NCBI GenBank assembly: GCA_964399875.1 | Contig: CAYNRQ010000002.1 | Location: forward strand, 1-40,376 | Direction of reading: 5' to 3' | Length of the DNA stretch: 40,376 bases | Origin: CAYNRQ01 sp964399875 | Lineage (GTDB): Archaea; Aenigmatarchaeota; Aenigmatarchaeia; QMZP01 | Part shown: piece after piece, positions 21,756 through 29,268 of the stretch | Layout: each line of letters starts with the position of its first letter | Position numbering within the stretch: position 1 is the first letter of the stretch | The notes under the pieces: generated by a model | What the model saw: the letters and a program-made list of their open reading frames with translations, nothing else | The model's database searches: none | Told to the model about the DNA's origin: nothing | Program-made: the position numbers and the translations under genes

Positions 21756-24686
21756 TCAAACCTTTTCAAACCCTATCTTTATTTCTCTGCCATTAAAATC
21801 AAGGCTGCCCTTTTCTTTTCTAACCTTGCCAAACAAGAGTTTTTTGCATCCAACACCCTTTAAGATATCCTCCCCCCTGGATTTCAGAATACCTTCTGTC
21901 TCCGGGTCTGTTTCAATCTCTAGTTTAATTTTATCCTTGACAACATCCAGTTTGTTCTCCTTCCTCAGGATCTGGACTTTCCTTACAAGCTCCCTTAACA
22001 GGGCCTCATCCTTTAGTACAGCGCCCAGGGCAATCTCGCCAAACTCAAACCCGGCCTTATTTCCTGTAACCTTTGAAACAAAAACAACATCTTTAACATT
22101 CCCCATATTCTGCAGAACAGTCTTCAAAGGCCTTACCAAACTTTCTTGTTTTTTGTCATTAAGTTTCAGGAAAACCCTGTCTATGGGCCATCTTATCTTC
22201 ATCTTCCTCTTCTGCCTTAACGCATGCATGGTCTCTATTATCTGCTCTGCAAGTTTCATCCCTCCCTCTAATTTATTGTCTACCTTAGCCTTCTCAACCT
22301 TGGGCCACGTTTCCATGTGAACAGATTTTTTCCCGAACAAATCCAGCCATATCTTCTCTGAAAGGAAAGGTGAAATGGGCGCCATTATCTTGGTCACCCT
22401 TTCCAAAACATAAAGCAATGTGTATTCAGCAGACTTCCGGTCAGCCCCTGCATACCCAGGAGACACCCTTTTTCTTATTATTTTAATATACCATCTCGAG
22501 AAATCATTAAGAATGAAATCGAAAAGACATTTCGCAAGCTCATGTATTCTGTATTCCCTTCCAGCTTCTTCACCAAAACCGCAAATAGAATTAACCCTGC
22601 TTATTATCCACTTATCTTCTATATTCAATTTATCAGGACTTTCAGGTCTCGCTTTCACATATGTTTTAATAAACTCATAAACATTCCAGAAGACATTAAG
22701 CATCCTGCTTGTTTCCTTGGCTCCGTCCCAGTTGAAATAAAGGTTCTCCCAAGGAGGAAAGCTCAGGAAATAGAATCTAAACGTGTCCCTTCCATACTTT
22801 TTCACAACATCCTCAGGAGCTATGCCGCCCCTGGACTTGCTCATCTTAACACCCTTTATATCCAGAACCAAGCCATGAAGGAGTATGTTCTTGAATGGTG
22901 CTCTGTTAAATGTGAGAACAGATGTTATCATCTCTGAGTTCCACCAACCTCTGAACTGATCTGGCCCTTCTGTCTGAAAATCAGAGGGCCACATCTTCTG
23001 AAACAGTTTCTTATTTCTGGGATAACCCAGACTGGCCCAGGTGCACACGCCGGAATCAAACCATACATCCAGAACATCAGGAACCCTTGCAGCCTCTCCG
23101 CCACACCTGGAGCATTTAACCCTGATTTTGTCTATCTCAGGCCTGTGAAAATCTATCTCCTTCTTGAGTCCGGATTTATTCTTCAGCTCCTCAAAGCTTC
23201 CTATAACCTCTATATTTCCGCACCCACCGGATTGACAAGGTCCATGGCCTCCTCCAGACCGTTTGCATTCCCATATAGGCAGTGGAATACCCCAGTATCG
23301 TTGTCTTGACACAGGCCAGTCTCCCAGGTTCTCCAGCCAGTCATTGAATCTTTCTCCAGCCCATTTCGGAATCCATTTAACCTTCTTGTTCTCGGCCAGC
23401 AGTTTTTTTCTTATTTTGGTCACTCTGAAGAACCACTGAGGAACATTCAGAAATAAAAGCGGGGTATCGCACCTCCAGCAGTAGGGATATTCATGCGAAT
23501 ACTCCTCTGTGCCAAGCAAAACACCTCTTTCATTCATCTTCTCTATAATAACATGATCCATATCCTTTGTGTATTTTCCCTCCAACCATTTGCCAGCGTC
23601 TTTAGTGAACGTCCCATCCAGTTTTACAGGAGAGATTATTGGCAGACCTTCTTTCCTGCCAACATCAAAATCTTCTGCACCATGACCAGGTGCTGCATGA
23701 ACAAGGCCGGTTCCTGCATCCAGATTAACATATCTTGAGCTTAACACAACCCTGTGCGCCTTCTTCAGATTCTGCAAAGCTGGCACAAGTTCCTTTAACG
23801 GATGTTCATACTCCATATTTTCCAGTCCCTTGCCTTTAACATTTTTTATAACCCTGTAATTTCCTGTTTCGACAACCTCCGTCATAACCCTCTGAACCAA
23901 TTCCTTTGCCATTATCAGCACATCCTTGTTAGGCAGCTCCACATAAGAGTAATCAAAATCAGGATGAACCATAACCCCTGTATTGGCTGGCAGTGTCCAT
24001 GGCGTTGTGGTCCAAATTACTAAATATTCCTTACCCAAAGAAGGTCCGGCCCCTTCGCCTGCACATTTTTTTACGGGAAATTTAACATAAACAGACTTCT
24101 CTGAAACAGTCCTATGTTCTACCTCATTGTATGCAACAACCGTTTCACATCTTGTACAGACATGAACAGGATAAGAGCCCTTATACAGGAACCCGTTTTC
24201 AAAGGCCTTCTTGAATGTGAACCATGCCCCTTCTATATATCGGTTGTCCAAGGTAAGATACGGGTTGTCCCAGTCCATCCACACACCTAGATCAGCAAAC
24301 TGGCTGTTCATTTTGTCAATATTCTTTGTTGCAAACTCCTTGCACTTCAAGATGAACTTTCCAACACCATATCTTTCTATGTCTTTTTTAGAAGCAAAAC
24401 CAAGTGCCTTCTCCACATTAACCTCTATTGGTGTGCCATGTGTATCATAGCCGGGCTGATCCCACACATCAAAACCCTGCATCCTCCAGAATCTTATGTA
24501 AGCATCCTTTATTATCTTGTTCCATGCAGTTCCGATATGAATGGAAGCGGACGCATATGGAGGTCCATCAATAAAATAAAATGGTTTCCTGCCCTTCAAA
24601 GCATTCTTCATCTTTTGATAGGTATTCCTGCCATTCCATAAACCCGCAATCTCCTTCTCTAGTTTGTCTGGATCATATCTTGCCAC
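21756..24686 (-). CDS. ileS: Isoleucyl-tRNA synthetase
   Basis: A class I synthetase that charges tRNA-Ile and edits valine. The 976-aa protein has the HIGH-type motif (PYASASIHIGT, residues about 43-53), an inserted editing domain (WTTTPWTLPANTG, AAPGHGAEDFDVG), WFDSG in the catalytic core and the KMSKS loop (GVKMSKSRGG). Cys-rich zinc-type segments (YCWRCDTP, CSRCGGEAARVPDV) and the anticodon-binding helices follow. Length and sequence are normal. It starts 13 bases after cimA and precedes the GNAT gene, so Ile synthesis and Ile charging share a transcript, with the Ile-rich leader ORF at its 5' end. Confidence 0.97.
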   Translation of the reverse strand: MARYDPDKLEKEIAGLWNGRNTYQKMKNALKGRKPFYFIDGPPYASASIHIGTAWNKIIKDAYIRFWRMQGFDVWDQPGYDTHGTPIEVNVEKALGFASKKDIERYGVGKFILKCKEFATKNIDKMNSQFADLGVWMDWDNPYLTLDNRYIEGAWFTFKKAFENGFLYKGSYPVHVCTRCETVVAYNEVEHRTVSEKSVYVKFPVKKCAGEGAGPSLGKEYLVIWTTTPWTLPANTGVMVHPDFDYSYVELPNKDVLIMAKELVQRVMTEVVETGNYRVIKNVKGKGLENMEYEHPLKELVPALQNLKKAHRVVLSSRYVNLDAGTGLVHAAPGHGAEDFDVGRKEGLPIISPVKLDGTFTKDAGKWLEGKYTKDMDHVIIEKMNERGVLLGTEEYSHEYPYCWRCDTPLLFLNVPQWFFRVTKIRKKLLAENKKVKWIPKWAGERFNDWLENLGDWPVSRQRYWGIPLPIWECKRSGGGHGPCQSGGCGNIEVIGSFEELKNKSGLKKEIDFHRPEIDKIRVKCSRCGGEAARVPDVLDVWFDSGVCTWASLGYPRNKKLFQKMWPSDFQTEGPDQFRGWWNSEMITSVLTFNRAPFKNILLHGLVLDIKGVKMSKSRGGIAPEDVVKKYGRDTFRFYFLSFPPWENLYFNWDGAKETSRMLNVFWNVYEFIKTYVKARPESPDKLNIEDKWIISRVNSICGFGEEAGREYRIHELAKCLFDFILNDFSRWYIKIIRKRVSPGYAGADRKSAEYTLLYVLERVTKIMAPISPFLSEKIWLDLFGKKSVHMETWPKVEKAKVDNKLEGGMKLAEQIIETMHALRQKRKMKIRWPIDRVFLKLNDKKQESLVRPLKTVLQNMGNVKDVVFVSKVTGNKAGFEFGEIALGAVLKDEALLRELVRKVQILRKENKLDVVKDKIKLEIETDPETEGILKSRGEDILKGVGCKKLLFGKVRKEKGSLDFNGREIKIGFEKV

Positions 24687-24699
24687 TTAAACCACATAT

Positions 24700-26340
24700 T
24701 TATTTTAATTGGTCTGCCAGCATTAAAAAGTATTTGTAGGCGTCTGAAATAGCAATCTCACTTGCCCTGATTATGTTTGTATGTTTGGCAAGAGAAGTCC
24801 ATTTGTGTCCATTATATGTAAACTCTGCATAAACATCCACAAATTTGGCAGTCCCTGTTTCTGAAGACCCTCCTCTTTTCGAAGCAACATCATAAAAAAG
24901 CAATTCAACCTTGTCTATGCTAGGATAATCCTTTCTCAGAACATCTCTCAAAGCTTTATCAGCTGCATTAACAGGTCCGTCCCCCATCCCAGCACCTTGC
25001 TCCGTCTTCCCATTAACCTTTACATGGACAGTGGCTTCTGAGAGCGTGCCAGGATCTGATGCAGAATCATATACATCTATATTGGTTCTCCTCAGAAGAA
25101 TGAAAGGCTCTTCCCTTCCATGCACCCGCCTGTTTAAAAGGAGATAAAACTGTGCATCTCCAACCTTGCCGGCCTTTGCTATGTCATCCAGCAATCCCAA
25201 TGTCACATCATCCCCTTTCTCCAGATTAACACCATACCTCTTGGCCTCTGCAACAACAGTTGCACTGCCAGATAACTTCCCAAACGGATACCAGATCCTA
25301 TTGCCTATCAGTCTCAGGTCAAAAAACTGATAAGCATTCATCTTTTCCATACCATCTGTGTGCATACCCCCAGAATGCGCACCTGCATTCATGCCAACAT
25401 AAGGTTCATTCAATGGAACCCTGAATCCTGTTATAATTTCCACGGCCGTGGAAACATCCATGGTTTTTTCCATGTTTAGCGTGGTGCTCACGCGGTTCCT
25501 GTAAAGATTGCATGCCATGGTAAGCAGACTGGCATTGCCGCACCTCTCACCAAGCCTATTAACAGTCCCCTGAAGATGCCTTGCCCCTGCTTTATATGCC
25601 ATCCATGTGTTGGCATCAGCAAAACCGGCATCATTATGGCCATGAAAACCTATTTTCGGGCTTCTTGGATATCTCATCTGTTCAAACTTTGTCACAACAG
25701 CTTTTGTTATATTAAAAACCCTGTCAGGAGATGTGCCGCCGTTTGTGTCACAAAGAACCAAGACATCTGCACCAGCATCATATGCANNNNNNNNNNNNNN
25801 NNNNNNNNNNNNNNNNNNNNNNNNNNNNNNNNNNNNNNNNNNNNNNNNNNNNNNNNNNNNNNNNNNNNNNNNNNNNNNNNNNNNNNCATCATATGCAAAG
25901 AACGAATCATGACTGCAACCATCAAAGAAATGTTCTGCATCAAAATACACCGGCTTGCCCTTTTCCTTAAGATTGATTATACTGTCTCTAATAAACTTAA
26001 GATAAGCCACCGGTTTTTTCTTCAGCACACCTTTAACCTGCCTTACATCAGCCTTTCCAACCACTGTGAAACCATCAGGAAAGGACTCTCTCATTATCTT
26101 AATATCATCACTATGTGTCCTGCCAAAAGCAAAAATCTTTGTATCCAGCTCAAGGTCTCTAACCCTCTTAAAATACTCTCTCTCACCCCGACTTGCAGAA
26201 GGAAAACCACCCTCTAATTCACGGACGCCATAATCATTAAGAAGCTGTGTTATCTGCAGTTTTTCAGGTAACAAAAGCTCAACACCATGTGTCTGTTCTC
26301 CATCCCGCAATGTTGTATCATATAAAGTCACGTCAGACAT
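24700..26340 (-). CDS. cimA: (R)-citramalate synthase, interrupted by an assembly gap
   Basis: Condenses pyruvate and acetyl-CoA to citramalate, the entry to threonine-independent isoleucine synthesis. The N-terminal HMGL/isopropylmalate-synthase-type barrel has LYDTTLRDGEQ, YFDAEHFFDG, VLCDTNGGTSP, GFHGHNDAGFADAN and GERCGNASL. The C-terminal LeuA-type regulatory domain has ATVHVKVNGKTEQGAG and GDGPVNAADKALRD. The C-terminal sequence and AEHFFDG fit the bacterial-type CimA family better than isopropylmalate or homocitrate synthases. I start at ATG 26340 (MSDVTLYD), preceded by GGTGG. The 100 N at 25787-25886 fall between residues AEHFFDGCSHDSFFAYD and AYDAGADVLVLCD. The reading frame is open on both sides. 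Confidence 0.88.
   Translation of the reverse strand: MSDVTLYDTTLRDGEQTHGVELLLPEKLQITQLLNDYGVRELEGGFPSASRGEREYFKRVRDLELDTKIFAFGRTHSDDIKIMRESFPDGFTVVGKADVRQVKGVLKKKPVAYLKFIRDSIINLKEKGKPVYFDAEHFFDGCSHDSFFAYDXXXXXXXXXXXXXXXXXXXXXXXXXXXXXXXXXXAYDAGADVLVLCDTNGGTSPDRVFNITKAVVTKFEQMRYPRSPKIGFHGHNDAGFADANTWMAYKAGARHLQGTVNRLGERCGNASLLTMACNLYRNRVSTTLNMEKTMDVSTAVEIITGFRVPLNEPYVGMNAGAHSGGMHTDGMEKMNAYQFFDLRLIGNRIWYPFGKLSGSATVVAEAKRYGVNLEKGDDVTLGLLDDIAKAGKVGDAQFYLLLNRRVHGREEPFILLRRTNIDVYDSASDPGTLSEATVHVKVNGKTEQGAGMGDGPVNAADKALRDVLRKDYPSIDKVELLFYDVASKRGGSSETGTAKFVDVYAEFTYNGHKWTSLAKHTNIIRASEIAISDAYKYFLMLADQLK
25787..25886. other. Assembly gap (100 N) within cimA
   Basis: Exactly 100 unknown bases, so probably an arbitrary scaffold gap. 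Both edges carry the same 11 bases (CATCATATGCA), encoding AYD on each side. In the family, as I recall it, 18 residues separate the DG of AEHFFDG from the Gly/Lys-Ala-Asp preceding the LVLCDTNGG strand. Fourteen are visible here, so the true gap may be only about 10 bases. Confidence 0.9.
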
Positions 26341-26497
26341 AAAACCACCAAATCTCACCCAAAAAACAGGGGCAAGAATTACTGTATAATAATGCCTATA
26401 ATAGACTGGCAGACCTGACCAATTGCAGAAATCTGCCTGAGGTTTTTCTCAGAAATTGCTACGGTTCCAATATTTGTTGTTGCATACATAAGGCATC
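26341..26497 (-). promoter_or_regulatory. Putative attenuator leader of the cimA-ileS operon
   Basis: The predicted transcript start (near 26497) is followed by an Ile-rich ORF (26489-26379) and a 38-nt spacer with a T6 tract (minus strand 26366-26361). Pairings in plus-strand coordinates are 26437-26441 with 26448-26452, 26425-26429 with 26432-26436, and 26408-26413 with 26432-26437. The last two compete for the same bases. Archaeal RNA polymerase terminates at T-rich tracts, so ribosome position on the Ile codons could decide read-through. The mechanism is inferred. Confidence 0.45.
26379..26489 (-). CDS. Ile-rich leader peptide (36 aa) upstream of cimA
   Basis: ATG 26489 opens MYATTNIGTVAISEKNL, and the ORF ends QSIIGIIIQ before TAA 26379. 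Nine of 36 residues are Ile, and five of the last seven codons are Ile (ATT ATA GGC ATT ATT ATA CAG). The ATG lies about 8 nt after the transcript start predicted from the TATA box at 26520-26527, which matches the leaderless style of other genes here. The stop lies 38 nt before cimA. The downstream genes make an isoleucine precursor and charge tRNA-Ile. Hence it is probably a sensing leader peptide with no function as a protein. AT-rich DNA can give Ile codons by chance, so homologues must be compared. Confidence 0.5.
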   Translation of the reverse strand: MYATTNIGTVAISEKNLRQISAIGQVCQSIIGIIIQ

Positions 26498-26519
26498 TAA
26501 TAAATCTTGCAGGAGAAGG

Positions 26520-26527
26520 TTTATAAA
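26520..26527 (-). promoter_or_regulatory. TATA box of the leader-cimA-ileS operon
   Basis: On the minus strand TTTTATAAACC lies directly downstream of the PurF-like stop codon. The expected transcript start is about 26495-26500, just before the leader ORF. Confidence 0.6.
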
Positions 26528-26529
26528 AT

Positions 26530-28158
26530 TTATGCAACGGCTTTACGCGCCTCTTTGACAAATTCCATTATCCGAGGAGGTATATATTTATCTTCAACAG
26601 GATAGCGGCCATCCATACATGCAGTACAGAACCCATTACCGCACACATCATATATATTCTGCCTTGGCTGATAACAAACAGCCAGTCTCTTATCTCCGTC
26701 CTTACCACCAACATTGTATTCAAGTTTTTCAGCCACTTCTTTGTTAATCCTATCCAAATCCCATGTGAACATGCCCTCAGCAGCCATCTTCTTTTGTGGT
26801 TTGTCAAATTCAAAAAAACACTGGAAAGGCATAGGGGCATAAGAGATTGCAAAATAAAAATGAGCAACATCTGCTAAATATTTTAACAAACCAACCAGCC
26901 CAACCTTATTATACATATCATCATATGGCAGTTCTATATCTCTTCCAGCCCCGCTCATTCCTCCGTAAACAATGCTATCATCACCCCCCATGGCAATTTT
27001 ACGTCTCAAATAATTAGCAATAACGTGCAGTTTAAGGAAAACCTCTCTTGCCCTCTGCCTCCTATTGGCCCACTGGAATGTCCTGTATGCAGATGATTTA
27101 GGCAATGCCTGCCCCGTGAGTATCTGGTGTGCCTTCAAATCATAACCAACACCAAGACCAAATGTAACACCTTTACCGGAATCAGGAACATCAAAAAGAA
27201 CATCAATATCAAGATCTTTATAATATTCAGATAGTGTAAGACCAAGACAGCTTCTAACCATTGAAATCTCTGGTATAAAGTCTGTTGTAGTATCAACACC
27301 CAGCTTTTTTACAAGCTCTTGAAACCTCGGCCCCAGTGGTTCCAGTACAAACGAAGAAGGAGAACCATAATATATTATCTCGAAAATGCAGGGCATTTTA
27401 ATAGAACCTTCCTTTAAAGGTCTTTTTTCAAAACCATTCTCTGATGCAACAACCATCTCACCTCCGTTCACCCTTTCAAAATCAATACCATATAAAGAGA
27501 AAGGATAAGTTTCGGAATTAACAAACAGTGTGTTGTCTTTCTCACCGCAATAAAGTGGTTTTACCTCCTTTTCATCCCTTAAAGCAACAAGCTTGGTTTT
27601 ATCTGTTCCTTTATTTTTGACTAACATGGTAGCAGAAAATCCGCCTCTGCCGTTTACAAAATCAAGAACCTTTTTGCCTGCTTCCCATTCATCTTCAGCA
27701 TCATTTTCCAGATAGTTTGTGAAAAGCATTCCTATAAATTCACCATTTGTACAGGATTTGAATCTATAACCTTTATCCATAAGTTCCTGCCTCATTTTTT
27801 CCTTATCCAAAACAATGCCGTCAGAGGAAACAGAAACAACATGCTTTTCGGTTTCTATAACAATAGGCTGAACATCCTCTTCATGAAGTTCTCTTTTTTT
27901 GGCATAACAGTTATGAGATATGCCTGCAGAAACCGTATGGTCGCTCATCAGACTCAGCATTTCAAAGGGCAGTGCTATCTTGGATGGTCCCTTTCCTGTA
28001 TGGACTTTTAAGTCTCCCATCTCATTAATGATAGCCGCTCCAGATGCTGCCTGTCCCCTACCATCCTCCAAGAAGTTGAAATCATAAAGACTGTGGGCTA
28101 CATGCTGACCTCTTATAAAACCCCTGTTGTTTGAAAAAATCCCGGTAACACTCGACAT
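26530..28158 (-). CDS. PurF-like protein with degenerate glutaminase domain
   Basis: The 542-aa protein aligns by eye with amidophosphoribosyltransferase (PurF), which makes phosphoribosylamine from PRPP and glutamine. The PRT half is recognisable: CIFEIIYYGSPSSFV, DVLFDVPDSGKGVTFG, AYRTFQWANRRQRA, the PRPP loop GGDDSIVYGGMSG (about 391-403) and a PurF-like tail with FCTACMDGRYPV. The N-terminal class II glutaminase half has lost its key residues. The protein begins MSSVTGIFS where PurF has Cys after Met; the usual G-H-x-R-Y is GISHN; and HNGN is SSDGI. I use ATG 28158, because longer starts run into kae1. It may use ammonia, or be a non-catalytic or repurposed PRT protein. Confidence 0.75.
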   Translation of the reverse strand: MSSVTGIFSNNRGFIRGQHVAHSLYDFNFLEDGRGQAASGAAIINEMGDLKVHTGKGPSKIALPFEMLSLMSDHTVSAGISHNCYAKKRELHEEDVQPIVIETEKHVVSVSSDGIVLDKEKMRQELMDKGYRFKSCTNGEFIGMLFTNYLENDAEDEWEAGKKVLDFVNGRGGFSATMLVKNKGTDKTKLVALRDEKEVKPLYCGEKDNTLFVNSETYPFSLYGIDFERVNGGEMVVASENGFEKRPLKEGSIKMPCIFEIIYYGSPSSFVLEPLGPRFQELVKKLGVDTTTDFIPEISMVRSCLGLTLSEYYKDLDIDVLFDVPDSGKGVTFGLGVGYDLKAHQILTGQALPKSSAYRTFQWANRRQRAREVFLKLHVIANYLRRKIAMGGDDSIVYGGMSGAGRDIELPYDDMYNKVGLVGLLKYLADVAHFYFAISYAPMPFQCFFEFDKPQKKMAAEGMFTWDLDRINKEVAEKLEYNVGGKDGDKRLAVCYQPRQNIYDVCGNGFCTACMDGRYPVEDKYIPPRIMEFVKEARKAVA

Positions 28159-28192
28159 AAGAAAACCCTGTTTAACTATGGGAGGAAAAAAA

Positions 28193-28198
28193 TTTAAA
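28193..28198. promoter_or_regulatory. Shared palindromic TATA element
   Basis: TTTAAA, embedded in AAATTTAAACCC, lies midway between the divergent PurF-like (28158) and kae1 (28220) start codons. It reads the same on both strands. It is about 25 nt before the kae1 ATG (leaderless) and about 37 nt before the PurF-like ATG. Confidence 0.5.
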
Positions 28199-28219
28199 CC
28201 CTTCGGATAATTCTCAGTC

Positions 28220-29242
28220 ATGTCAGGCACAATCTGCTTGGGCATCGAAAGCACAGCCCATTCCTTTAGCATAGGAATAATGAATGACAAGGGGAGATGC
28301 ATAGCCAATTTAACAGACATGTACAGGCCGCCCAGGGGCTGGGGCATTCATCCGGCAGAGGCAGCCAAGCACCATGAAACCGTTGCAGAAAATCTCCTAA
28401 AAAACACCCTGGCCGAAGCAAAGCTGGCGCTAAGGGACATAGACATTATTGCCTTTTCCCAGGGCCCGGGCCTTGCGCCATGCCTTTACAAAGGCCTGAA
28501 TTTTGCCCAGAGAGTATCAAAAAAAGTAAAGAAACCCCTGATCGGTGTGAACCACTGCATAGCCCACATAGAGATAGGCCGATTAACAACAGACCTTTCA
28601 GATCCAATAACACTTTATGTTTCTGGAGCCAATACCCAGATTCTTGGTTTTGTTTCAGGAAAGTACAGATGCTTCGGGGAAACACAGGACATAGGAATTG
28701 GCAATGCTTTAGACAAGTTCGGCCGGGACGCGGGTCTCCAGTTTCCGGCAGGCCCCAAGATCGAGGAACTGGCCAGGAAGGGAAAGTATATAGAGCTTCC
28801 TTACGTGGTTAAGGGGATGGATCTCTCCTTCTCGGGAATTATTACTTCAGCCCTGAACAAGTTCAAAGGCACCAACGCAAAAGGAGGGTCTGAGCGACTT
28901 AACCAAGATAAACAATCGCTCTTGGCTGACCTCTGCTTTTCCCTCCAGGAAACCTGTTTTGCCATGCTTACAGAGGTGACAGAAAGGGCCCTGGCCCATA
29001 CAGGAAAGAGTGAAGTCCTCCTGACAGGAGGTGTGGCAGCCAACTCCCGCCTGCAGGCCATGCTAGAAACCATGTGCAGGGAAAGAGGCGCCAGATTCAA
29101 GGTTGTTCCCAAAAGGTTTTCAGGAGATAACGGATCTATGATAGCCTGGACAGGCCTTCTGATGCACAGTGCCGGTATGAAAACAAAAGAAGAGATTCTT
29201 TCAAGGCAGAGAACCGACGAAGTGGACATTAAGTGGTTATAA
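28220..29242 (+). CDS. kae1: tRNA N6-threonylcarbamoyladenosine synthase Kae1
   Basis: Kae1 (TsaD family) is the catalytic KEOPS subunit that transfers threonylcarbamoyl to A37 of ANN-decoding tRNAs. The 340-aa ASKHA-fold protein has CLGIESTAHSFSIGI, HPAEAAKHHETVAENL, the metal ligands in NHCIAHIE (His112, His116), SFSGIITSAL, LLTGGVAANSRL and the C-terminal metal Asp in SGDNGSMIAW. No Bud32 kinase domain is fused, unlike in several archaea. It is transcribed divergently from the PurF-like gene. Its last codons contain the TATA box of the next gene. Confidence 0.96.
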   Translation: MSGTICLGIESTAHSFSIGIMNDKGRCIANLTDMYRPPRGWGIHPAEAAKHHETVAENLLKNTLAEAKLALRDIDIIAFSQGPGLAPCLYKGLNFAQRVSKKVKKPLIGVNHCIAHIEIGRLTTDLSDPITLYVSGANTQILGFVSGKYRCFGETQDIGIGNALDKFGRDAGLQFPAGPKIEELARKGKYIELPYVVKGMDLSFSGIITSALNKFKGTNAKGGSERLNQDKQSLLADLCFSLQETCFAMLTEVTERALAHTGKSEVLLTGGVAANSRLQAMLETMCRERGARFKVVPKRFSGDNGSMIAWTGLLMHSAGMKTKEEILSRQRTDEVDIKWL

Positions 29243-29244
29243 AT
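29235..29244 (+). promoter_or_regulatory. TATA box inside the end of kae1
   Basis: GGTTATAAAT overlaps the kae1 stop codon and lies about 29 nt before the ATG at 29269, so the next gene is probably leaderless and separately transcribed. Confidence 0.5.
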
Positions 29245-29268
29245 CTTTCTGTACAATTAAGTAACAGC

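Noticed and set aside
28159..28347. N-terminal extension of the PurF-like protein
   Set aside because: It would overlap the kae1 start by 128 bases and places the shared TATA element inside the gene; the added residues are the reverse of kae1.
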